This document shows positions 1 to 7,089 of a stretch of DNA of 45,515 bases, one piece after another (positions within the stretch are counted from its first letter, which is position 1; each line of letters begins with the position of its first letter). Made by a program: the position numbers and the translations under genes. This stretch comes from Wenzhouxiangella sp. GTDB lineage: Bacteria; Pseudomonadota; Gammaproteobacteria; Xanthomonadales; Wenzhouxiangellaceae. Below the pieces are notes generated by a model. That model worked only from the letters and a program-made list of their open reading frames with translations. It made no database searches and was not told the origin of the DNA. The DNA is taken from contig SKXY01000076.1 in NCBI GenBank assembly GCA_007128175.1, positions 1 through 45,515 of the forward strand, written 5' to 3'.

Positions 1-221
1 CCCCAGCGATGCGAAGTCAACCAGCGTCCTGCACGCTGGCGCAGGGCCACCAGTCGCGAAACGGACGCGCCTTCATGGCCTTCCCTCTCCGTCTCCACGG
101 ACGTGCCCGCATCGTCGGACAACGCGGCACGCAAGCCCTCCAGCAGTCGATCGAGCTGCTGCTGAGACGAGAGACCGCCGGCACTGGCAGGCGGCTGCCC
201 TGATGAATCCGTTTCCGACAT
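1..221 (-). CDS. Start of a minus-strand gene running off the left edge, unknown function
   Basis: An open frame begins with ATG at 221 and runs to the window edge without a stop, giving 73 residues of N-terminus. It starts MSETDSSGQPPASAGG, a low-complexity Ser/Gly/Pro-rich leader. A polar helical stretch rich in Gln, Leu and Glu follows, then a basic segment near the edge (LRQRAGRWLTSHRW). The frame upstream of the ATG closes at a TGA and offers only a TTG as alternative start. No signal peptide or recognisable domain is visible in this part, so no function is proposed. GC content resembles the core genes, so it probably marks the left border of the accessory zone. Confidence 0.55.
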   Translation of the reverse strand, partial: MSETDSSGQPPASAGGLSSQQQLDRLLEGLRAALSDDAGTSVETEREGHEGASVSRLVALRQRAGRWLTSHRW

Positions 222-396
222 GCCGTACTCGGTCTCTGCGTGAAATGCCAAGAATGACGGGAAGGCCGGGACATCAGTCCCCGACACGAATGGTGGCGAT
301 TCTGCCACAGTGCAGGTATCCCGACCGATTCGATCCTTCTCTGCAACTGGCAACAGCCACACCGACAGGCACTTCCAATTCAACCTGAACTGGCAG

Positions 397-424
397 TTGA
401 CAAGGATTTTGTCCTCGCTAAAGT
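397..424 (+). promoter_or_regulatory. Probable promoter and operator of the vapBC-like module
   Basis: A perfect -35 hexamer TTGACA at 397-402 is followed after 16 bp by TAAAGT at 419-424. Overlapping and just behind the -35 is a small palindrome, GACAA (399-403) with TTGTC (409-413). Type II antitoxins of the AbrB/MazE fold usually bind such a palindrome over their own promoter, so autoregulation is likely but inferred. The expected start of transcription falls within a few bases of the antitoxin ATG at 431, so the message would have almost no leader. Confidence 0.4.
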
Positions 425-430
425 AAGGAA

Positions 431-730
431 ATGGCCGAGGTGACGTCCAAACTTCAGGTTACGCTGCCCAAGCGCATTGCCGAGAAGCATGGCATTGCCC
501 CGGGTGACGAGATCGAGTTCCAGTCCGCTGGCGAAGTCATCCGGATCATCCCGGCCAGGAGCCGGTCACGCGAGCAACACGACCTTCGCGAACGCCTGCG
601 CCTGTTCGACGAGGCCAGCAAGCGACAGCCCGAGCGCGCATCAAAACTGTCCCTACCCGATCGTCCGCCGACAAAACGAGACTGGCAACGCGAGGATCTG
701 TACACGCGCGGAAAGGAAAGCGGCGAGTAG
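431..730 (+). CDS. vapB: AbrB/MazE/SpoVT-type antitoxin (VapB-like)
   Basis: This 99-residue protein has an N-terminal swapped-hairpin AbrB domain. Residues 1-40 contain the typical pattern of an early beta strand, LPKRIAEKHGIAPGDEIEF, then a short strand ending in IIPA. The rest is a charged, probably disordered tail (residues 45-99) of the sort that wraps around the toxin. Family knowledge: such proteins bind DNA as dimers and neutralise a cognate PIN-domain ribonuclease. The toxin frame starts 5 bases after the stop, so the two form one operon. The AGGAA before the ATG is close but usable as a ribosome site. The frame is intact although its toxin partner is interrupted, which makes it an orphan antitoxin or a repressor only. 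Confidence 0.8.
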   Translation: MAEVTSKLQVTLPKRIAEKHGIAPGDEIEFQSAGEVIRIIPARSRSREQHDLRERLRLFDEASKRQPERASKLSLPDRPPTKRDWQREDLYTRGKESGE

Positions 731-735
731 CCCGG

Positions 736-1254
736 ATGCACTCGAGGCTGATTGACACCAATGTCCTGGTCTACCGGTTTGATCCGCGCGCCCCCCTCAA
801 GCAGGAGATCGCCAGCCACGTGCTTCGCGATGGATTGACCGACGACAGCCTGGTGCTACCCCACCAGGCCCGCATCGAGTTTGTCGCCGCCGTTTCCCGC
901 CCCCGCGCCGATCTCGAAGGAGCGCCGCTACTCGACCAGCCCGATGCCCTGCGCGAGGCTGAATCGCTGATGCTTCAGTTCCCCATGATCTATCCGAATC
1001 GCGATGTACTGACCACCGCGCTGAGAGGCGTCGCCGCCTAAAAGCTCTCGTGGTTCGACGCCCATCTCTGGGCCTGTGCCGAGACCTTCGGCATTCCGGA
1101 AATCCTGTCGGAAGATTTCGAACATGGCCGCCATTACGGCAGCGTACGGATCAACGATCCATTCCTGGACCCCTCAGACAAGATCCACAACTACCGCCGC
1201 TCTACAGCCATGGTAGTTAAGGCCCACAATCGGTCACAGATGCCTGGGCGTTGA
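736..1254 (+). pseudogene. vapC: PIN-domain VapC-like toxin interrupted by an in-frame TAA
   Basis: The reading frame opens with ATG at 736 and MHSRLIDTNVLVYRFD, the classic PIN start with the first catalytic Asp in the DTNVL motif. It stops at TAA 1039-1041 after 101 residues. The same frame then continues as KLSWFDAHLWACAE, the conserved second half of a PIN domain with another acidic residue, and on through EILSEDFEHGRHYGS to a TGA at 1252. The stop sits where homologues often carry a Tyr (TAC or TAT), so one base change is the simplest explanation. The truncated product lacks the C-terminal acidic residues needed to bind metal and should be inactive. Readthrough or a sequencing error are the alternatives. 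Confidence 0.8.
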
Positions 1255-1341
1255 ACTTGAGCCACACGTTACCATTATCTAGGCTGGCTTTCCTTACCTG
1301 CATGCGGTTGGCATTGCGCTTGGCTGCCCGCACCCATACAC

Positions 1342-2376
1342 ATGATGATTCGCAATAATATTCAAACGATCCTTTTGATTGGCCTTGCGGTCTTCTCCGG
1401 CGGCTGCGCCTCCTTGCCCTGGGTAGAAAGCGACATCCCGGAAGGTTTGCAAGAAGCACTCGCACTGATGCAGGCTCCCGATGACCGAGGAACTTACTTG
1501 CTTAGACGGTCCTCTTTGTTTGGACATCACATGATCGTCGGAACCCGAATCGTTGGGGAGGATCAGTTTGATCCCGATCAACTCGATTCCGCAGGCGACT
1601 GGATGGACGAGGAGAATGGTATTTGCTGGAGCATCAAGGCACCCTCGGATAGCCCGGAGACCCTGAAAGCCATTCAACACGCAATCGAACCTTACCTGTA
1701 CGATTCGGCAGCACACCTCAGCGAGAGAGGGTTGCCTGGAGGGCTAGAACCACATATCCATATTTACTTTGCTCCGCCCGGGGCGGATGTTGACTTTCAG
1801 GCAGCGACCCGGTTTCTTCGCAGGCCGAAACTGAAATTCGTCTACGCCCTGGAAGGGGAAGATCCAGATGAACTGCACGAGTCCATCGCTTCGGCATTGG
1901 CTATAGTTCATCATGAACTTGTGCACGCGGCAGCCCATACGGGGGTTCTCACCATCCCCGGTTCTGACCGCGAAACTCGGTCGACGAACGAGGAAACTTT
2001 CGCTTACCTCGTTGAACTCTGTGATCAGCACAGGATGGGACGCGTTCATTCGGCATCTCACCAAACTTTCACGTTCGAGGGCATTGGAACGCTCAAGGAT
2101 CCCGGAAATGCAGGCGCCTGCATCGAGCGTGGCGAGCTGCTTGATTGTGAGCTGGACCACCGAATGGAAATGGGCCCGACCTTCGTGGGACGACTAATGG
2201 CCGAGGCTCTCCTTTATCAGCACACTCCTGTGGGCAAGGAACAGGACGCCATTGGGATCGAGTCACTGATCAAGCACAGCACCGAGCTTTCACAGGTGCC
2301 GCAGGACTACTTCGACCGCCATCTTAGCGAGGGCCCGCCGGAGGAGTGGTACGAGCTCCTGGCACCGACACACTGA
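1342..2376 (+). CDS. Lipoprotein with HELVH zinc-protease-like motif
   Basis: The 344-residue product begins with a basic start, a hydrophobic segment (residues 8-19) and a lipobox ending SGGC with the lipidated Cys at about residue 22, so it should be anchored in a membrane facing the periplasm. In the middle is HHELVHAAAH (HExxH at residues 191-195), preceded by a helix, with a second acidic candidate ligand in NEETFAYL about 22 residues later (Glu217/218). This arrangement resembles gluzincin-type metallopeptidases. I do not recognise a named family. The gene stands alone in the A+T-richer zone, facing the next gene tail to tail. It could also be an inactive or structural relative, since only the motif supports proteolysis. 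Confidence 0.6.
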   Translation: MMIRNNIQTILLIGLAVFSGGCASLPWVESDIPEGLQEALALMQAPDDRGTYLLRRSSLFGHHMIVGTRIVGEDQFDPDQLDSAGDWMDEENGICWSIKAPSDSPETLKAIQHAIEPYLYDSAAHLSERGLPGGLEPHIHIYFAPPGADVDFQAATRFLRRPKLKFVYALEGEDPDELHESIASALAIVHHELVHAAAHTGVLTIPGSDRETRSTNEETFAYLVELCDQHRMGRVHSASHQTFTFEGIGTLKDPGNAGACIERGELLDCELDHRMEMGPTFVGRLMAEALLYQHTPVGKEQDAIGIESLIKHSTELSQVPQDYFDRHLSEGPPEEWYELLAPTH

Positions 2377-2485
2377 GTGCCGGGACTTCACCGCACCAGC
2401 CTTCGGCGGCGACAAGCAAGATCTTGGAGATCTCAGCCCCCTTCGCCGATACTGGTCTAACGCCAAGCACTCATTCGCCCTGATA

Positions 2486-3100
2486 CTACCCCAATCTTTC
2501 GAGACGTTCTCGCACGTCTTGGCGATCAATCAGCTGGACATTATCATCAAAGAAACGGACGGTAGTGCCTGGGCCGGGCGGCTTGATATACCCTTGTGTT
2601 TTCGTGGGCCTGTGCCTCCACACGATAGGCCGACCTGAAAGTATGGCAATGTACATTCCCTGACTTTCTGCCCGGTAGTATGTAATTTCGTAAAAATGCT
2701 CGGATTCTAGCCCTGAATCTCCAGGAACTTTGCCCGCTTCGTGAAATAGGTGCGCGAATTGTTCATCGAGCCTTTCACAGACCTCCAGATCATCTTCATC
2801 ATCAAGTGGCTCCAAATCATCAACTTTGAGAACTGGCAAATCGAACACAAGCGCTAATTCATCTGGCTGAATTACATGTATCAGGCCACCGTCAAGATAT
2901 CGCTGCGCCACCTCACGCGTTGATTCAAACACTGGTGGACAGATTGTTCGGAAGTGCCTTTTCTCAACAACATAAGTACCAACCCCGTCATGCCCTGAAG
3001 ATCCAGAACCTTCAGCCTTTGATTCATGCAGAGATACTTGTGCGGCAGACGCCGCAAGAACGCTAAACGCCAATAGACGAAAAATGATGGACGCTTTCAT
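2486..3100 (-). CDS. Exported hypothetical protein
   Basis: Starting at ATG 3100 the product is 204 residues. It begins MKASIIFRLLAFSVLAASAAQ, a good Sec signal peptide with an Ala-x-Ala cleavage region. A longer frame upstream, up to 3307, would place about 70 unlikely residues before this signal, so 3100 is preferred although no strong ribosome site is seen. The mature part is acidic (a run of Asp/Glu around residues 105-120) and shows no motif I recognise. It is noticeably more A+T-rich than the core genes and convergent with the HELVH lipoprotein. Function unknown; periplasmic or secreted location is inferred from the signal peptide only. Confidence 0.6.
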   Translation of the reverse strand: MKASIIFRLLAFSVLAASAAQVSLHESKAEGSGSSGHDGVGTYVVEKRHFRTICPPVFESTREVAQRYLDGGLIHVIQPDELALVFDLPVLKVDDLEPLDDEDDLEVCERLDEQFAHLFHEAGKVPGDSGLESEHFYEITYYRAESQGMYIAILSGRPIVWRHRPTKTQGYIKPPGPGTTVRFFDDNVQLIDRQDVRERLERLG

Positions 3101-3985
3101 AACCCAGAACGCGTAGCCGCCCCGGCCCCGCTCTCCACTCCCTGAGGAATCAGGACCACAGGAACCTCCTTCCCCACCAATCATCGTTCGAATTGGGCGC
3201 AAACATTGATCTACTGCCATTACCAATTCCACTGTTTTGAGACATTCGCCCACCCCGACCCAGTTACCAACGGAAGCGGCGCACATCCAGCAGGGCATTC
3301 CGGCCATGCATTAACTCGGCAACCGAATAACTGCGGTATTCGTTGCACGGCAATTGCAGACACTAATCAATACACGGAGAGAGAAATGCGCAGACCATTA
3401 CCCATCAAGCCAACACCTCCACTTGGATTGATTCAAACGCTACAGCGGGTCGCGGTAAAAATCAAATTTCTCCGGCGCAAGCCATTGAAGCACGTGATGT
3501 TTCCGACGCTGTAGTGCACGAGATGGCCGCTGCTCACGTGCCAATGCCGAAGCATCCCTCAGAAAGGGGCAGTTTGCTGATGACCTGTCTCGATAGCAAA
3601 TTTCCTACAAGGGTTGGGGCGGCATTGCCATCGCTCTCGAGCGTAGCGCGCTAAAGACTTGTGCGGCCGGTTGGACGAGGTATTTGGTGCCCGGGATAGG
3701 GCGGCTAAAGGCCGGCCGAAAACTCTCGGTGACTTTCTTCTTACACAGCAACCCCTCACCCGACTTCATTAGCTACAGCAATCTGCATTTGGCTCACTCA
3801 GGCCGTTGCCTTTATCATAAGCTACCTGGCAACAGCGTATTTTCTAAAGAGTGCCCGGGCTTTGCCGGGGGGGCATTTACTATAAGAATCAGGGGAGCAC
3901 CTGATCAGTGGCAGATACTCCTCCGGGAAAACATGGCTGGTAAGATTCCAGCCACCATTGCCTATGGGCAACGGAAGACCGAAGC
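3101..3985. other. Gene-poor stretch of the accessory zone
   Basis: About 880 bases lie between two minus-strand exported-protein genes. Short open frames occur here on both strands, but none has a ribosome site, a signal peptide or a recognisable domain. The only supported structure is the left copy of a 38-bp direct repeat at 3596-3633. The composition is A+T-rich for this genome. I interpret the stretch as decayed DNA. Confidence 0.4.
3596..3633 (+). repeat. 38-bp direct repeat, left copy
   Basis: These 38 bases are identical to 6994-7031, in the same orientation and about 3.4 kb away. After three differing bases a further TCGAGC is shared. The two copies bracket most of the insertion-sequence debris upstream of comM. 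They may be remains of one mobile element's ends or of a duplicated target. No open frame is confidently associated with the repeat. Confidence 0.85.
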
Positions 3986-4378
3986 CTACTCAACCACTGA
4001 TTGGTAATAAGATTCACCAGTCGCGTTGTTGACCGTCAACACCCCAATCATCTGGTCACCTGCCATCACATGATAAGTACTGAAGTCTCCGGTTGTTCCT
4101 TGATAATCGTTCCAAATGTCACCACCGGAACCACCCCGCAAGCCATGGTCATCCAGCTTGCCAAGATCCAAAACGATTCTTCCTGTTGTCCCGGTTGCCA
4201 AATGCTCAAATACAAGCACTGCCACACCTTCTTTTGGCAACCCGGCAGATCTGTAGGCAATCCTTTCATCGCTTGTAATACGATCAAATTCAACAGCATC
4301 AGCTTCATCAAGCGACGTTGCAATTGCTACCGACGAAACCATCAGAGCCGTAATGAGCGCCAACACTACATTTTTCAT
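3986..4378 (-). CDS. Small exported hypothetical protein
   Basis: A 130-residue protein with a clear Sec signal peptide (MKNVVLALITALMVSSVAIA) and a ribosome site TAGGAG seven bases before the ATG at 4378. The mature part of about 108 residues has alternating hydrophobic and polar segments typical of a small beta-rich domain, and ends in YYQSVVE. It has no Cys in the mature part and no motif known to me. The gene stands alone and is A+T-rich compared with the core, suggesting horizontal acquisition. The good ribosome site and signal peptide argue that it is a real expressed gene despite the decayed surroundings. Confidence 0.65.
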   Translation of the reverse strand: MKNVVLALITALMVSSVAIATSLDEADAVEFDRITSDERIAYRSAGLPKEGVAVLVFEHLATGTTGRIVLDLGKLDDHGLRGGSGGDIWNDYQGTTGDFSTYHVMAGDQMIGVLTVNNATGESYYQSVVE

Positions 4379-4767
4379 AACAACTCCTACAGATAGGGTT
4401 TACATTTAACCTACCCCGCGTGGACCCTAACATCACGCCGTCGGCTCGGTCAAGCAACTTACTGAACGATGGAAAGGAGACATTTTTATCCCTGGAATCT
4501 GGTGCTGCTCGAAAGTTGAACATTCTCACCAGGGTCCGGTAGAACTCGATAAATCGTCAAGAACGATAGACATGATCAACATGTCACGGCCTCCTAGGGT
4601 GGCGTCAACTTGAGCGCAAAAACCTCCCAGCCCTGGAGAACCCTCTCATGTACAACGGCAAGACCTTAGTTAGCCCAGCTGATGGAGTTTCTGCCCTGGA
4701 TTACTCCTCATCGTCAGTCGCTACCAGGGAGACCTTTTCAAGCTCCCAAATCCGCCGTCTAGGTGCA
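4379..4767. other. Spacer without a supported gene
   Basis: Nothing coding is supported here. A small perfect palindrome, GACATG (4569-4574) with CATGTC (4580-4585), lies in the middle. It could be a protein site or chance. The right end runs into the IS4-type transposase remnant. Confidence 0.35.
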
Positions 4768-4905
4768 TGCCCGATCGATCTGCAGGCCCACACCCCCGGT
4801 TTCATCCATACCTCCGACGGCAAGTGGCGCGATATCAACGTACTCGACATCCTGCTCATCGAACCCGGCGCCTTCTATCATGGACCGGGCCCATGTCGAT
4901 TCTGA
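4768..4905 (+). mobile_element. IS4-family-type transposase remnant
   Basis: The frame reads through GFIHTSDGKWRDINVLD and then IEPGAFY. This matches the conserved block of IS4-type DDE transposases (typically FIH-SDGK-HDVNVLD ... PGAFYVMDRGYVDF). Around 4878 the frame slips: the expected MDRG-VD block appears as IMDRAHVD in the next frame. Only about 45 residues of an enzyme normally near 350-450 residues remain, and it ends abruptly at the comM fragment. Clearly inactive. No terminal inverted repeats were found. Confidence 0.7.
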
Positions 4906-4925
4906 ACGGTCCTGCGCGCTCCATG

Positions 4926-5137
4926 TCGCTGGCGCCGGCCGATCTGGCCAAGGAGGGGGCGCACTTCGATCTGCCGATTGCCGTGGGCCTGATGGCTGTC
5001 TCCAGGCAGGCGGAAGCCGGCGATCTCGATCAGTGTGAGTTTCTCGGAGAACTGTCGCTGACCGGACGACTGCGCTCCATCAAGGGTGCATTGCCGCCAT
5101 CATTCGGGGGCGTCATGCTGGCTGACGACTGATCCTG
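4926..5137 (+). pseudogene. comM: Fragment of a second comM/yifB copy
   Basis: Codons from 4926 encode SLAPADLAKEGAHFDLPIAV and, further on, [19 protein letters not shown]. These align to residues 68-124 of the intact ComM encoded at 7090-8598 with roughly three quarters identity by eye. Just after GALP a one-base loss shifts the frame, since the next frame continues with IIRGRHAG. No ATPase part follows. The fragment is fused directly to the transposase remnant. The divergence from the local comM suggests either an old duplication or a piece carried in from a related genome. Confidence 0.8.
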
Positions 5138-5250
5138 CCATACCGTGGGTTTGAGCCGCTTGACATGGCATCGACCGTCTCCTGACCCGCTGGCACGCGA
5201 CGCTATCAATTTGAGCCTGAATATGGTGGGAATTGATATACCAGAAGCAT

Positions 5251-5278
5251 GAAGGGCCACCCAACTGGGCGGCCCTTC
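5251..5278. terminator. GC-rich hairpin, possible terminator of the 5330-5968 gene
   Basis: GAAGGGCC (5251-5258) pairs perfectly with GGCCCTTC (5271-5278), and an inner CCC/GGG extends the stem. It lies about 50 bases beyond the stop of the minus-strand gene at 5330. Neither side carries a clear T-run, so intrinsic termination is uncertain. Confidence 0.4.
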
Positions 5279-5329
5279 TGTCCTGATCCTCTAACTAGAG
5301 AATCCAGACATTCATGCCTGACAAGCAGC

Positions 5330-5968
5330 CTATTGCGGCATGTCATCATGCTCATCGTCGTCATCATCCTGAGGTGGCGGCTCATACTCCCACTCGAAAG
5401 CTATCGTTATCCAGTCCGAGTAATCACCTCCTTGGAACTCGTACGTGACCTGATAGTCGCATGCCCCGCCGTCGCTGCCGTAGCCGGTCCAACTAAAGTC
5501 AGCCGTGGTACCAGGCTCTACGCCGAAGGGTGAAGGTGTGTGGGAATCCGGGTCGTCATTGCAGGACGAACTGCTGAGAAGCCCAGGCGTATCGGGGTTC
5601 TCGACACCAAGCCGTTCAAGAGTCCTTCCTTCGTATCGCCCTTTGCCAAGATAATGCACGCCGCCGACTTCTTCCACATCATGGCCAGGGAGAACCGCAC
5701 GAATGCCGAACAAGTGCCAGCGATCCTGAGCAAAGACATAGAGCCCATATAGATCGTGACCCGACTCCATCCTCTCGATTCGCTGCTCAAAAACTACGGC
5801 ACCGCTACTCTCCTGCATGGTCTTCGGAACAGCCCAGTCGGGACTAAACTGATTAGCCAAAAAGTACAGGTCAAGCTCGGCCAACTCGTCTGCTAAGTTG
5901 CCTGCTTTTGCTGGCCCCGAGAAATTCAAGGCTGTTAGTGTGAACAATATAAAGCCGAAGTAGCGCAT
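5330..5968 (-). CDS. Exported hypothetical protein with an acidic Asp/His tail
   Basis: The 212-residue product begins MRYFGFILFTLTALNFSGPAKA, a Sec signal peptide, and an AGAGG ribosome site precedes the ATG at 5968. The mature part has a mixed domain up to about residue 130. A short Ser/Cys/Asp-rich linker follows, then an aromatic beta-like segment and a very acidic end (PPPQDDDDDEHDDMPQ) that could bind divalent metal. Two Cys residues (in SSSSCNDD and GGACDY) could form a disulphide in the periplasm. I recognise no family. It is isolated among transposon debris and A+T-richer than the core, so acquisition by transfer is plausible. It could be an adaptive secreted factor, but nothing shows its role. 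Confidence 0.6.
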   Translation of the reverse strand: MRYFGFILFTLTALNFSGPAKAGNLADELAELDLYFLANQFSPDWAVPKTMQESSGAVVFEQRIERMESGHDLYGLYVFAQDRWHLFGIRAVLPGHDVEEVGGVHYLGKGRYEGRTLERLGVENPDTPGLLSSSSCNDDPDSHTPSPFGVEPGTTADFSWTGYGSDGGACDYQVTYEFQGGDYSDWITIAFEWEYEPPPQDDDDDEHDDMPQ

Positions 5969-6176
5969 TACTGCCTCTTTATAGACTATTACTTGATTGG
6001 TTAGCCCCTGCTTACAAAAGCGCCTTTGCTACCGCTGCATTACACTGCGGCGGTTACAACGCTAACATGTAAGAAAAAGCAGAATCAAGGGTCCAGAGAG
6101 TAGGTGTTGGTAGCACGTATTCTGTCGGGTGTTGTAGCGAGTGAGTTCTCCGGTTCTCAAGGGCCATCCTTAGGAG

Positions 6177-6727
6177 GTGACCGATGCGACGGACAAACTG
6201 CTACAGGAGATCTGGATCAAAAGATTCAAAAATGCCCTTGACGGCGGGCAGTAACGCCGTCTCTCCCAGGCTAAGGCCGCCCGTCTACTGGGCGTGCATG
6301 AGCGCACCTTCCGACGCTACATTGACCGCTATCACGACGGTGGCTGGACGGCCTGGTCGACAAGCGGCTTAGTCAGGCCTCACACCGCCAGGCGCCGGTC
6401 GATGAAGTCCTGCGACTGGAAGGCCTCTACCAAGAGCGCTACGACGGCTGGAACGTCAAGCACTTCGACTGGCACTACCGCCACCGCCATGTCGACACCC
6501 GCAGCTACACCTGGGTCAAGAACCGTTTGCAGAAAGCCGGGCTGGTCAAGAAGGTGCCAGGCTGCCACTGAGACCTGATCGTGACCATGGACGATGCCAC
6601 CAACGAACACTACTCGATGTTCTTCGTTGACAAGGAAGGCACTGCCTCAAGCTTCCGTGGGGTGGCCGAGACCATCGCCAGAAACGGCCTGTTCTGCTCG
6701 CTCAACACCGACCGGGGCTCACACTAA
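6177..6727 (+). mobile_element. Decayed ISNCY-type transposase
   Basis: A GTG at 6177 with AGGAG just before it opens VTDATDKLLQEIW and soon meets a TAA. The frame continues with an HTH region, LSQAKAARLLGVHERTFRRY. It then shifts by one base to LDGLVDKRLSQASHRQAP and YDGWNVKHF ... RSYTWVKNRL. After a TGA and an apparent internal deletion, the catalytic part WDLIVTMDDATNEHY survives as DLIVTMDDATNEHYSMFFVD, and the fragment ends at TDRGSH. This order matches ISNCY-type transposases (HTH, then DDE core). Two stops, a frameshift, a deletion and the missing C-terminal half make it inactive. Confidence 0.8.
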
Positions 6728-6860
6728 CCCCGATTTGGGTCGGTCTGGTCGTGTATCTGATACGCGTGAGTTGGTCGCGCACCAGAATCATGTCCTGGTC
6801 TACGACTTGCCTGGCGACATGGTGCGCGTTCTGCGTGTACTGCACGGCAGTGGCCACCAC
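6726..6860 (+). pseudogene. C-terminal remnant of a ParE/RelE-family toxin
   Basis: Directly abutting the transposase fragment, the frame encodes LGRSGRVSDTRELV and, shortly after, YDLPGDMVRVLRVLHG. These are the conserved last strands of ParE/RelE toxins (usually GRPGRV-GTRELV ... GD-VRILRVLHA). The N-terminal half is absent and no antitoxin gene lies upstream, so the element probably inserted into or deleted a toxin gene. The frame runs on past the homology to 6896. The remaining bases to 7089 hold no recognisable gene, only the right copy of the 38-bp repeat. Confidence 0.7.
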
Positions 6861-6993
6861 AGCGGTAAGCCAGCCTGGATCACAATCCACGTCTGACACG
6901 AACCAGGGTGGCAAGCCAACTGCGGCGTCGAAACTCTGGCCGCTCATCGCGCACTCAGAGATCAACAGAGGCCTGGAAAGGCACTCGTGCATG

Positions 6994-7031
6994 GCAAATT
7001 TCCTACAAGGGTTGGGGCGGCATTGCCATCG
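6994..7031 (+). repeat. 38-bp direct repeat, right copy
   Basis: Identical to 3596-3633. This copy ends 58 bases before the comM start codon, inside the leader region of comM, so it may form part of its promoter or message leader. See the left copy for the extent of the match. Confidence 0.85.
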
Positions 7032-7089
7032 TTATCGAGCAGCGCGGGCGGCACCATGAAGGTCGGAATCCACCAGCGAGTGATCGATC

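Noticed and set aside
3206-3514. 102-residue plus-strand frame in the accessory zone
   Set aside because: No signal, domain or ribosome site; the composition of the translation looks random.
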